Shown: piece after piece, positions 17,457 through 25,624 of the stretch
Position numbering within the stretch: the first letter of the stretch is position 1
How the letters are laid out: each line of letters opens with the position of its first letter
Origin: Arcticibacter svalbardensis MN12-7
GTDB lineage: Bacteria; Bacteroidota; Bacteroidia; Sphingobacteriales; Sphingobacteriaceae
Length of the DNA stretch: 42,332 nucleotides
Assembly (NCBI RefSeq): GCF_000403135.1
Contig: NZ_AQPN01000086.1
Location: forward strand, 1-42,332
Direction: 5' to 3'
Translations under genes and position numbers: made by a program
The notes under the pieces: model-generated
Told to the model about the DNA's origin: nothing
Databases searched by the model: none
Seen by the model: only the letters and a program-made list of their open reading frames with translations

Positions 17457-18653
17457 TTATTCTATTTCTATTCCTTTGGGATACTTTTTAAAATAAAATT
17501 CAAATGAAAGATCCGGATACTTCACACTTGCCTTATTCATAATAAAGTGCATATCTCCATATCCAAATGGACCAATCTGTTGTGTTTCCCATTTCTTCTG
17601 TTCAGCAGCAAAAGGAATCAACCATTTGACTGCTGATCGAATACCCTTACCATCTTTAGTTTGTGTGTGCCAAAGATCAATACTCAGGTGATCTGATAGT
17701 ATGGCCAGTTTACACCAGGCATCTAAGTTCATATTTACATAATCCCATGAATTTGTCCTGACCAATTCTAAAGGTTGCGCACCTTCAGACGTAAACTGCT
17801 GTTCTATTCTTGGAATTGTAAATTCATTGATTACTTTTTTCGCCAAAGCTATATTACCGGTAAAAAGTGCAAAATCAGCCACTTGCAAATCATAGTTGGT
17901 ACCATGGTTATTCTTTTGAGTGTACTCATTTTTACCGTTTTCACTGTTCAATAACCAGTTCGTATATGCTTTATACCAATCCTTAACACCTTCAATTACT
18001 TTGTCATTTATGCTTTTACTTCCTGAAAATAAAGCAAGAGCATCCGGAATGACAATTAACCCGCGGGTTTCAATTATACCAATCCCTCTTCCTTCATTAA
18101 GACCAGGTACATATTGTCCGAAGTTTAAATTAGGATTCATCTTCGTGTTCGTATTTATAAACCAGGTTTCAAGGAGTAATTTGGCCCTTGATGCATACTT
18201 TTCATTTGCAGTGTAATAATAAGCCAATCCCAGTTTTTTCAATACCATACTCAAATCCCCTATCTGGCTCCGGTCATGCAGTAAGTAGATCTCCGGATTT
18301 CTTTTCCCATCCTTTCTGATATAAGGCTTACCATCAGGTTTATCCGGATCTGGCCACCAATAAGGAGCCTGACTCACATAATCGTGTTTGTCATTGGTTG
18401 GTGCCATCTTTGTTTTATTGAAAGTAACAGAAAAAGGGCCTGCAGTTAATACAACATCTGCTTGTTTAATGATTGATTTCACCTCTTTTATAGCCTCTGT
18501 ATTACCCTGTAAATTCAACAATTTAGTTTTTTCTAATAATCGTTCATCTGTCAATAAGAAATCAGACTTATTTTGTGCTAATACCCTTATGCCCGAAAGG
18601 GAAACGAGCACTACTGAAAATAAAAGAAGCAACTTTTTAAAATTTATATTCAT
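17457..18653 (-). CDS. Alginate-lyase-superfamily polysaccharide lyase, secreted (paralogue)
   Basis: 398 residues with a signal peptide (LLFSVVLVSLSGIRVLAQ). It has the same alpha/alpha-barrel family blocks as the protein at 8747-9925: HDYVSQAPYWWPDPDKPDGK (about 90-109), MNPNLNFGQ (about 172), GRGIGIIETRG (about 188-198) and KNNHGTNYDLQVADFALFTG (247-266), with the Asn-His pair as probable catalytic residues. The two copies have clearly diverged, suggesting different bonds or an endo/exo division of labour. It heads the unit leading into the GH3 gene. Its upstream region (18654-19160) is long and without a gene and should contain the locus promoter. PL family number and substrate cannot be fixed from sequence alone. 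Confidence 0.75.
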   Translation of the reverse strand: MNINFKKLLLLFSVVLVSLSGIRVLAQNKSDFLLTDERLLEKTKLLNLQGNTEAIKEVKSIIKQADVVLTAGPFSVTFNKTKMAPTNDKHDYVSQAPYWWPDPDKPDGKPYIRKDGKRNPEIYLLHDRSQIGDLSMVLKKLGLAYYYTANEKYASRAKLLLETWFINTNTKMNPNLNFGQYVPGLNEGRGIGIIETRGLIVIPDALALFSGSKSINDKVIEGVKDWYKAYTNWLLNSENGKNEYTQKNNHGTNYDLQVADFALFTGNIALAKKVINEFTIPRIEQQFTSEGAQPLELVRTNSWDYVNMNLDAWCKLAILSDHLSIDLWHTQTKDGKGIRSAVKWLIPFAAEQKKWETQQIGPFGYGDMHFIMNKASVKYPDLSFEFYFKKYPKGIEIE

Positions 18654-19160
18654 TGTTATTTACTTTCTACAGATCCAGATATTGAGTTTGCCAGATCTTA
18701 ATATTTTGTTTAGTATACTCCTTGATACTGTTATTCATAAATTCATTTTACTGTATAGGAACAATCAGACCCATAAGATCTATTCCTTGTTATGATATAA
18801 GAGGCTTGGTTTATAATTGAATTCCTGGCATTTAGATTAAATTAAGATTCGTTGGGTAAAGGTAAAGCAGATTTAGTTATAAAAACAAGGACCATTATCA
18901 TAAAATATTAATTATTAAGCATTTGCACAATCGTTCAATACGTTTCAACAAACTTCATACATACTCTACTGTGTTGATTAATAGCAGTAAATGATCAGTA
19001 ATAAAACAATTCAATCTTATTATGATACGCTTCAATCGCAATAACAAAATGACGTACTATTTCAAAAATGATACAATACTTTAGAAGTCAAAGGCAAGAA
19101 ATTGATATATAACCTACAGCTAGTTACACCAAACCAGTCTTACATCCGAATACAAGAATT
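18654..19160. other. Intergenic between lyase gene and 7TM-DISM receptor gene
   Basis: About 500 bp of AT-rich DNA. It must hold the promoter of the minus-strand carbohydrate unit and the end of the receptor transcript. I found no match to the palindrome present upstream of the receptor, no strong terminator and no coding remnant. The decamer AAGAGGCTTG occurs here (near 18800) and also beside the GH2 start (14911-14920); with only two copies it may be chance. Confidence 0.4.
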
Positions 19161-21119
19161 TTATAATTGCTTTAGAATAGGCGTACACTCCAATACCATT
19201 TTACTCCAACCCTTCTCACCTGCGTTCTTAAGTTCCTTTTTACGTTCATCCAGAATCATTTTCATCTTACTGGCATACGCCCAACAAGTGCTCTGACGGA
19301 TATCCAGTAATTCTGAGAGTTTGTGAGACGAGATTTTGCCCTTGGTAGAATATACCAGAAAAAGCATATAAAACGCTTTATTAATAGGGATCCTGCTATT
19401 TTGAAATATGGTATAACAAATTACGGACTCTTCGTAACGGCATTTCGTACACCTGCGGCTGTAAGGAAGCTGTCCAGCAAGATAATTCGTGTTGGCACAC
19501 TTTCGGCAACAATACCCAGTTTCCCATTTTAGTTTTGATAGAAATTTAAAACAAGTTTCCCTGTCTGGATAAATGGTACTAAACTCAGTAAAATCTACAT
19601 CCTGCGACATAACACGGGCATGAGTAACCTTTTCTATGTTAACATGAAGTTCCTGATTATCTTTTTTAAGCAATACATTCATTCTGGAGATCTCTTCTGC
19701 CTGCTGTTTCAATAAGTCATTAACAGCAGTTAATTTTTCATTTTGCTGTCCAATTATAGAGGCCTTTTCCACAACTTCACTTGTACGTTCTTCGACTAAT
19801 AAAGCTAATTCTTCATTTAAAGTATCTTTAAGCGTCTCATTAATTCGCAACTGGTGGATCATTCTTTTTTGTGCCTTATCCTTCTTTTTACGAAGATGCC
19901 GCACACTATCACCTATAGCAAATGATACCAGTACCATCTCCATAACAAAGCAAAAGCTTAAACTGTAATGTGTTACTGGTCCATAAGGAAGCCAACTCAC
20001 ATTTATCAGGATCAAAATCTTTATAATGAATCCAATAAACAAAAAGCTATACCCGATCACAAAGAAACGAGCTGGCTTATGCCCCTTTATATAAATATAA
20101 ATACCTGAAGATAAAGCAACAATAAGCGGAATAATTTCAATCAGTTTATAAGTAAACAGATTAGTATCAATTAGACAAGCAGCGAAAAAAACAACCCTTA
20201 AAATCATAACCCCAATAAATACCTTATATAATTGAGGTGCCCGCGAACGGATATATAAAAAGTTGATAGTAAATAATAACCCGAATATACTACTCAGGAA
20301 CAAAGCTATGCCATATGAATATTGGTTCCAAAAAGGATTATCCGGCCATAGGTATTGAAATGAGATTCCATCAATACACATTTCATAAAACCCAATACTT
20401 ATATTATAGAGCACATAATATAAATACTGTTTTTGCCTTATAGCAATGAACATTAACAGATTATATAAGCTGAACACAATGATCATTCCATAAAAAATAC
20501 CAAAAAACAAGTACTCATCTACGGCATACTCCACAAACTTTTTAATTGTTCGAAGTACTACTATTATACTTGCAGACTGTGATGAGTAAACCCGGATATA
20601 GTAAACTCCGTCACCATGTGCTTGTCGGTCAATATTGAAAGTGAAATTTTTATGCTGAAACTCCCTTTTATTAAAGGCATATTGATCACCAAATTTGTAT
20701 GCTTTATAGGCCTGATTACCTATAGGAGCGAATAAAGTGATATCGTCTATGGTCTGATCGAAAAACTCAAGGATCCAATTCTCTTTTGATTCTTTCTTCT
20801 GGTTAATTCGGATTCTAAACCAGTGGTAGGAATTGAGATTGAATATTTTAGGGGTATAAATCTTATTAGGACGAAATTGCTTACTGATTTCAGGCTTTAG
20901 AATATCCTGTATAGATAATAACCCTTTAGGATCTTCCAGACTCTCTATTTCAGAATAAGAAAATATATGCTGAGGCACAGTGTCATCGATCTCCACTATT
21001 TTTTGTGCGTGTAAACCGCTACTAAAAAGTAACAGGAAAAGACATAAAACAACATGATTCGTACGAAGAATATTAATATAAAGGCCCTTCAGACTTATTA
21101 GCAGTAAATTAAAGTTCAT
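19161..21119 (-). CDS. 7TM-DISM membrane receptor fused to an IS1595-type zinc-ribbon/helical DNA-binding-like domain
   Basis: I place the start at the ATG at 21119; an in-frame GTG at 21143 would add 8 residues (660 total, numbering below). Order: signal peptide (LCLFLLLFSSGLHAQ, about 33-47); extracellular 7TMR-DISMED2-like sensor (about 50-195; YHWFRIRINQ, WILEFFDQTIDDITLFAP); seven membrane helices (about 208-412); coiled coil (about 415-510); then a cytoplasmic domain with CCRKC (545-549) and CTKC (565-568). The last is followed by KISSHKLSELLDIRQSTCWA and ASKMKMILDERK. That zinc ribbon plus helical segment matches the N-terminal part of IS1595 transposases, without their DDE nuclease. 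7TM-DISM proteins normally carry kinase, cyclase or response modules. Here the output looks like a domesticated transposase DNA-binding module. It lies upstream of a carbohydrate locus lacking other regulators, so a glycan-sensing regulator is plausible but unproven. Confidence 0.75.
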   Translation of the reverse strand: MNFNLLLISLKGLYINILRTNHVVLCLFLLLFSSGLHAQKIVEIDDTVPQHIFSYSEIESLEDPKGLLSIQDILKPEISKQFRPNKIYTPKIFNLNSYHWFRIRINQKKESKENWILEFFDQTIDDITLFAPIGNQAYKAYKFGDQYAFNKREFQHKNFTFNIDRQAHGDGVYYIRVYSSQSASIIVVLRTIKKFVEYAVDEYLFFGIFYGMIIVFSLYNLLMFIAIRQKQYLYYVLYNISIGFYEMCIDGISFQYLWPDNPFWNQYSYGIALFLSSIFGLLFTINFLYIRSRAPQLYKVFIGVMILRVVFFAACLIDTNLFTYKLIEIIPLIVALSSGIYIYIKGHKPARFFVIGYSFLFIGFIIKILILINVSWLPYGPVTHYSLSFCFVMEMVLVSFAIGDSVRHLRKKKDKAQKRMIHQLRINETLKDTLNEELALLVEERTSEVVEKASIIGQQNEKLTAVNDLLKQQAEEISRMNVLLKKDNQELHVNIEKVTHARVMSQDVDFTEFSTIYPDRETCFKFLSKLKWETGYCCRKCANTNYLAGQLPYSRRCTKCRYEESVICYTIFQNSRIPINKAFYMLFLVYSTKGKISSHKLSELLDIRQSTCWAYASKMKMILDERKKELKNAGEKGWSKMVLECTPILKQL

Positions 21120-21166
21120 TTTGTAGGTTAAAGCAAAGCACAAAACAGGAATTTATTGAATAGAAG

Positions 21167-21190
21167 TTTGGTCATTAGTTAATGACCAAA
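21167..21190. promoter_or_regulatory. 24-bp palindrome over the probable start of the receptor transcript
   Basis: Two 11-bp arms (TTTGGTCATTA and TAATGACCAAA) flank a 2-bp centre. On the minus strand a TAnnTTTG -7 element (TACATTTG, 21187-21194) overlaps the first arm, so the palindrome would straddle the transcription start. It lies about 50 bp upstream of the ATG of the receptor gene. This is an operator-like arrangement; the binding protein is unknown. No good -33 box was found. Confidence 0.5.
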
Positions 21191-21442
21191 TGTATTACTA
21201 TTCGACTAGATATCCATATAAAACTAAATTACTGACAAACAGAGCCTTACGAACCTATCTATACGCTTGAGTAACACTACTTTACGGGCCTTGGTAGTTG
21301 CATAAACAGAACAGATACTTATTCAAATCCGATTCAATTCTTTAATGAATACGATTATTCCTCTAATTTACCTTAGCTTTAACACATGCAATACCTTAAA
21401 CGGTATACATACAATTTTAAATTCGAACCTAACCAATTAGAT

Positions 21443-22330
21443 ATGAAAAAAACGATTTACTTATTGGCTATTAGTTTCCTGTTTTCCATACAGGTTTTTT
21501 CCCAGGATAAGATCTACAAGAAAAATGGAGAAGTAGTGGAAGCAAAAGTCATTGAAATTGGTGAGGCAGAGATCAAGTATAAAGTATTTACCGATCAGGA
21601 TGGGCCAACTTATTCAGTAGATAAAGACCGGATTGCCAAAATATTGTATCATAATGGAAGAGAGGAGACCTATCTAAATAGTTTAAAAGACACCTCTCTT
21701 TATACGGGTCAGGCTAAAAAAGCGATTAAGTTGAACTTCCTATCCCCACTAATAGGTTATACACAACTCAGTTATGAACAGAATTTAAAGCCTGGACGGA
21801 GTTATGAACTCACAATGGGGATCATTGGACTTGGCAAACGGCAGAAAACAGAAGAATACAATTATTACTCGGATGGTCCATCTACATCAAACACGTATTA
21901 CAGAAAAGCAGCAGGAGTTTTTCTTGGTGCAGGTTATAAGTTTGTTAAGCTCCCTAACTTTGTGCGAAATGGAGATAAATACAGCCATCTCCTACAAGGT
22001 GCCTATGCAAAACCAGAATTTATTTTAGGAGGATATTCACAAGTTCCCGCAGAAAATTCCTTTTATGAGCAATCAACTAATAGGATTGATGAAAAAGAAA
22101 CCATATTATTCGGAGCATTTATTATTAACCTGGGAAAACAATGGATCTTGGGAGATTCCTTTCTTTTAGATCTCTATGTTGGGATGGGCTATGCCATAGA
22201 CAATGAGGATAACAGTACATACGATAGCTACAACGGCAATCATTTTGGGTTGAATATCGCAGGTGATAGCGGAATAGGATTCACAGGAGGTCTAAAAGTT
22301 GGTCTCTTGCTCAATAAAAAGAAAAAGTAA
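21443..22330 (+). CDS. Outer-membrane beta-barrel-like protein of unknown function
   Basis: I start at the ATG at 21443, which gives 295 residues and places a normal signal peptide at the N-terminus (MKKTIYLLAISFLFSIQVFS, cleavage after FSQ). The 19 codons upstream in the same frame are not hydrophobic. The mature N-terminus (KIYKKNGEVVEAKVIEIGEAE, then IAKILYHNGREETY) is a small beta-domain common in Bacteroidota secreted proteins. It reads like a sensor or anchor for the periplasmic side. From about residue 90 alternating strands with aromatic ends suggest an eight- or ten-stranded barrel (SPLIGYTQLSYEQ, GVFLGAGYKF, LDLYVGMGYAI, FTGGLKVGLLL). I do not recognise a named family. It is transcribed away from the receptor gene and ends in a hairpin terminator. 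Confidence 0.6.
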   Translation: MKKTIYLLAISFLFSIQVFSQDKIYKKNGEVVEAKVIEIGEAEIKYKVFTDQDGPTYSVDKDRIAKILYHNGREETYLNSLKDTSLYTGQAKKAIKLNFLSPLIGYTQLSYEQNLKPGRSYELTMGIIGLGKRQKTEEYNYYSDGPSTSNTYYRKAAGVFLGAGYKFVKLPNFVRNGDKYSHLLQGAYAKPEFILGGYSQVPAENSFYEQSTNRIDEKETILFGAFIINLGKQWILGDSFLLDLYVGMGYAIDNEDNSTYDSYNGNHFGLNIAGDSGIGFTGGLKVGLLLNKKKK

Positions 22331-22390
22331 CAACACAATAATTTCTATAAATTTTGCTATTCCCAACCATAAAGATATTATTCGAGCAGC

Positions 22391-22416
22391 ACCTATCCTA
22401 ATTAACCAGGATAGGT
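22391..22416. terminator. Hairpin terminator overlapping the 3' end of the DUF1801 gene
   Basis: A perfect 9-bp stem (ACCTATCCT / AGGATAGGT) with an 8-nt loop, followed on the plus strand by CTCTTTTACTTTTA. It terminates the plus-strand outer-membrane gene. One arm also encodes the final Tyr-Pro-Gly codons of the minus-strand DUF1801 gene, whose stop codon lies in the loop. Confidence 0.65.
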
Positions 22417-22821
22417 CTCTTTTACTTTTACAACCGATCTGGTGACCAGAATTTCCAATATAGAAAGGTCTACATCAGCCAGTTTCTTTATGTAAAGGCA
22501 ACCCTTCCCCGCTTTGTACTTTCCTAATTTTTGCATCAGGTCTTCTTTTTCCATATCGTAAGGCATCAGGTAAAGCGAAATATTACTTTTTCTTGGAGAA
22601 AATCTAACCAGACACATATCTCCATCAGGACCGCTGGTATATTTATAATGGTATTTATCAAAGCCAACAATAGCAGTACCCCACATGGCTGACGGCTCAG
22701 CAGTAACTTTTTCCATTAAATTAGCTATGATATAACAATCCCACCGCAAGTTATCATCTGTTACACCATTCAAAAAGCGATCAACAGACCCAGTAGTAAC
22801 TTTGGTTTTAATTTCGGCCAT
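22402..22821 (-). CDS. DUF1801 (YdhG-like) protein
   Basis: 139 residues, cytoplasmic, no signal peptide. The pattern fits DUF1801: an N-terminal helix (VDRFLNGVTDDNLRWDCYII), the conserved MWGTAIVGFDKYHYKY block (about 46-61), FSPRKSNISLYLMPYD (about 74-89) and the KLGKYKAGKGCLYIKKLADVD segment with DLSILEILV near the C-terminus. The structural fold is known for the family, but the biochemical role is not established. It is a single gene, convergent with the outer-membrane protein gene and sharing its terminator stem. Confidence 0.75.
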   Translation of the reverse strand: MAEIKTKVTTGSVDRFLNGVTDDNLRWDCYIIANLMEKVTAEPSAMWGTAIVGFDKYHYKYTSGPDGDMCLVRFSPRKSNISLYLMPYDMEKEDLMQKLGKYKAGKGCLYIKKLADVDLSILEILVTRSVVKVKETYPG

Positions 22822-23140
22822 CGCTGCAAATCGATAGATCTAACAAAAATCATTTTAAGTTAATCATTTTAACAATTTTAACCATCAAAAAAAACGAATC
22901 CCCCTCACCTTATTCTGCATCAATCCTAATATTAGCCCAATGTTAATCCTCTGATTAATAATGACAAAAAGCATATTTGATTAGAATCACTTATTAAAGC
23001 TTGTTTTTAGATAAACCTCGTTGTAACTTTGACTTTATACAACAGAAATACCTTATTTCAATCTTCATAATTGGTTCAGATTAATTAATTATGTCCAATG
23101 ATCTTTAATTTCTTTTATAATTTAACTTCAATAAATAGAT
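22822..23140. other. Intergenic upstream of lrgAB
   Basis: About 320 bp of AT-rich DNA holding the divergent promoters of the DUF1801 gene and of lrgAB. Only the lrgAB promoter candidate (listed separately) stands out; no coding remnant or RNA gene was seen. Confidence 0.4.
23001..23031 (+). promoter_or_regulatory. Candidate Bacteroidota-type promoter of lrgAB
   Basis: TAACTTTG at 23024-23031 matches the TAnnTTTG -7 consensus of the primary Bacteroidota sigma factor. A TTG at 23001-23003 lies at about the expected distance for the -33 element. This would give a leader of roughly 100 nt before the lrgA start. Confidence 0.4.
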
Positions 23141-23479
23141 ATGATCATTCAATGCGTAATAATATTCGGCTGTCTGGCATTGGGCGAATTAATAGTAAGT
23201 ATTACCGGATTGAAACTCCCCTCGAGCATCATTGGTTTAATTCTACTCACTGTCTTCCTAAAGATTGGTTGGGTAAAAATTAAGTGGGTAAAGGGAATTT
23301 CAGATTTTTTATCCTCTAATCTTGCTTTCTTTTTCGTACCCTCAGGCGTTGCAATCATGCTTTATCTCGATGTGATCCGGGATTCCTTTCTCCCCATAGT
23401 AGTTGCCGCGTTCGGAAGTACAGTCATTATTCTGGCAGTAACCGGCTGGGTTCATCAGATTATCCGTAAAAAGCTATGA
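23141..23479 (+). CDS. lrgA: CidA/LrgA-family holin-like membrane protein
   Basis: 112 residues with four predicted membrane helices. The family signature is visible in LALGELIVSITGLKLPSSIIGLILL (start to about residue 36: GxxLxxLxxLPxPGxVxGxxLL-like) and in the NLAFFFVPSGVAIMLYLDVI block (about 59-80), matching the usual FFVPAGVGIM. LrgA/CidA proteins act as holin- or antiholin-like transporters in the inner membrane; in some bacteria LrgAB transports pyruvate. The stop overlaps the lrgB start in an ATGA, so the two are translationally coupled. The nearby poxB also handles pyruvate but is 15 kb away, so no link is claimed. Confidence 0.85.
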   Translation: MIIQCVIIFGCLALGELIVSITGLKLPSSIIGLILLTVFLKIGWVKIKWVKGISDFLSSNLAFFFVPSGVAIMLYLDVIRDSFLPIVVAAFGSTVIILAVTGWVHQIIRKKL

Positions 23480-24183
23480 GAGCATTTTTAGAAGGTCATA
23501 TATTCATCATCTCCTTTACTTTTTTAGTCTATTTTTTAGCACAAAGGCTGCAAAAGAAAACGAAGCTCATCATATTGAACCCCATATTGGTATCCATCAT
23601 CATCATCATTGTTTTCTTGTCGCTATTGAAAATTAATTATGAAGTGTATCATGAGGGAAGTAAACTGATCGATTTTTTTCTTAAACCTGCTGTAGTGTCA
23701 TTAGGAGTACCTTTATACCTGCAACTTGAAAAAATAAGAAAGCAAACTTTACACATTTTTGTATCGCAATTAGCAGGCTGTATCGCAGGAATCGTCAGCG
23801 TGGTTCTTATCGCAAAAGCAATGGGAGCTCCTCATGAAGTGATCTTGTCTTTAGCGCCAAAATCGGTTACAACCCCTATCGCAATAGAAGTATCCAAAGC
23901 AATAGGCGGCATTCCACCCCTCACCGCTTCAGTAGTTATTGTTGTTGGGATCTTTGGTTCTATCTTTGGCTATGCAATAATGAAGTTATTTGGTATCAAT
24001 AATCCCGTTTCTCAGGGATTATCTATGGGTACAGCTGCTCATGCCGTAGGTACATCAAAGTCTATGGAAATCAGCCCTACTTTTGGAGCTTTCTCCAGTT
24101 TGGGACTGATTCTTAATGGAATTTTTACAGCAATCCTGACTCCCTATATTTTGGAACTTATGGGCTTCTGGATTAAATTTTAA
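23476..24183 (+). CDS. lrgB: LrgB/CidB-family membrane protein
   Basis: 235 residues with about seven membrane segments. Family blocks are [27 protein letters not shown] (about 55-81), [22 protein letters not shown] (about 117-138) and [15 protein letters not shown] (about 181-195), all hallmarks of LrgB. It partners LrgA in the inner membrane; the pair is coupled through a 4-bp overlap. Its stop overlaps the convergent cysK stop by 4 bp, so there is no room for an independent terminator between them. Confidence 0.87.
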   Translation: MRAFLEGHIFIISFTFLVYFLAQRLQKKTKLIILNPILVSIIIIIVFLSLLKINYEVYHEGSKLIDFFLKPAVVSLGVPLYLQLEKIRKQTLHIFVSQLAGCIAGIVSVVLIAKAMGAPHEVILSLAPKSVTTPIAIEVSKAIGGIPPLTASVVIVVGIFGSIFGYAIMKLFGINNPVSQGLSMGTAAHAVGTSKSMEISPTFGAFSSLGLILNGIFTAILTPYILELMGFWIKF

Positions 24184-25091
24184 AATAAGTTTTCCACAGA
24201 TAAATAACGTTCACCGGTATCATAGTTAAAAGTAAGTATGGTACTTCCTTCCGGAAATTCAACAGATTTTTTAGCAATTGCCGCTAATGATGCACCGGTA
24301 CTTATCCCTGCTAAAATACCCTCTTCTTTAGCTAGTCGACGAGTATAGTCATATGCCTCTTCTTTATTTACCTGAATCACTCCATCAAGGATCTCCATAT
24401 TCATGATGGAGGGGATAAAGCCAGCTCCGATACCCTGTAGTGGATGGGGTGCCGGACTTCCACCACTTAATACCGGTGAAAGAGTTGGTTCAACTGCAAA
24501 GACCTTTATAGCAGGAAAATGAGCTTTTAATACTTCGGCCACACCTGTAAGGTGTCCGCCCGTACCAACCCCTGTAATCAGATAATCAATACCTTCTGGA
24601 AAGTCAGCTAAAATCTCCTGAGCTGTAGTTCTGCTATGCACCGCTACATTAGCCGGATTTTGGAATTGCTGAGGAATAAAAGCATCCTTAATTGTGTCAG
24701 CCAGTTCTGTTGCTTTTTCTATTGCACCTTTCATTCCTTTTTCGCGGGGTGTAAGCACAAATTCTGCTCCATATGCCTGCATGAGTTTACGACGCTCAAC
24801 GCTCATTGAGTCGGGCATAACCAGGATCAGTTTATAGCCTTTCACTGCTGCTACCAAAGCTAATCCAATACCAGTATTTCCAGAAGTAGGTTCAATGATA
24901 ACGCTTCCCTCGGTAAGAATTCCTCTTTCTTCAGCGTCCTCGATCATCGCTAATGCGATCCGGTCTTTAATACTCGCGCCAGGATTACTCTTCTCTAGTT
25001 TGATCCAAACGTGCTGTGTACCTCCAAAAAGCTTGTTCAAGCGAACATGTGGGGTATTGCCTATAGTAGTTAAAATATTTTGATGTTTCAT
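24180..25091 (-). CDS. cysK: Cysteine synthase A (O-acetylserine sulfhydrylase)
   Basis: 303 residues. PLP-dependent enzyme making cysteine and acetate from O-acetylserine and sulfide in the cytoplasm. PLP-Lys42 lies in [11 protein letters not shown]. The substrate/phosphate loop is [19 protein letters not shown] (about 68-86). The Gly-rich phosphate cup is [17 protein letters not shown], and the C-terminal serine that binds the pyridine nitrogen is in [11 protein letters not shown]. The alternative, a cystathionine beta-synthase, is less likely because no CBS or heme extension is present. It is a single gene, with 530 bp of upstream DNA and no recognisable riboswitch. Confidence 0.9.
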   Translation of the reverse strand: MKHQNILTTIGNTPHVRLNKLFGGTQHVWIKLEKSNPGASIKDRIALAMIEDAEERGILTEGSVIIEPTSGNTGIGLALVAAVKGYKLILVMPDSMSVERRKLMQAYGAEFVLTPREKGMKGAIEKATELADTIKDAFIPQQFQNPANVAVHSRTTAQEILADFPEGIDYLITGVGTGGHLTGVAEVLKAHFPAIKVFAVEPTLSPVLSGGSPAPHPLQGIGAGFIPSIMNMEILDGVIQVNKEEAYDYTRRLAKEEGILAGISTGASLAAIAKKSVEFPEGSTILTFNYDTGERYLSVENLF

Positions 25092-25624
25092 AATTCTATT
25101 TTAGGGTTTTAACGGATGATGAAAGGTACATTTTTGTATTCTGAAATACTTTGCTATTGTCAGCCAAAACAAAGATATGCTTTTAGTGAAGCAGTAAATG
25201 ATTATGTTCATCAAGTATATCTTATTTCATTTTTAAAAGATTTCAATTTTAACCTGTAATATTGACTTTGACCGTTCCTGGTCTACTCATTTAATGACTT
25301 TAATCAATTTTCAAACAGCCTTTTATATTCATTTCGTTGTGAAAGAATTGAATGCTTAATTTCAAAAAGCACTGTAATAAAACAAAACAACACGGTTCTC
25401 TTTATGACTTGCATATAAGTAAATGCAAGAATAAGCTAATAAAACTCCGATGTAATTCCGACTTAAACACCCTACAGTCGGACTTATACTGGATTCATAT
25501 TGCATTATTATTGCTATCATTAAATTGAAATGCTCTATTTAGCTGTACTCTACCACCACAAATGATTTCCCAAACATACATTCAAATTTTACCATTTATA
25601 TAAATCTTTATCTACTTTTATTAG
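25092..25624. other. Intergenic between cysK and the YetF-like gene
   Basis: Divergent promoter region of about 530 bp. TATCTTTG on the minus strand (25170-25177) is a possible -7 element for cysK. A weak 6-bp stem (TCCGAC at 25457-25462 with GTCGGA at 25477-25482) sits upstream of the YetF-like gene. No small ORF, T-box or SAM-type riboswitch pattern was recognised. Confidence 0.35.

Noticed and set aside
18388-18795. 135-codon plus-strand ORF over the start of the second lyase gene
   Set aside because: Antisense to a signal peptide and conserved coding region; no start context and no family features.
19161-19560. An inserted IS1595 element following the receptor gene
   Set aside because: The zinc-ribbon/helical part is in frame with the receptor, the DDE domain is absent and no inverted repeats flank it; a true fusion fits better than an insertion.
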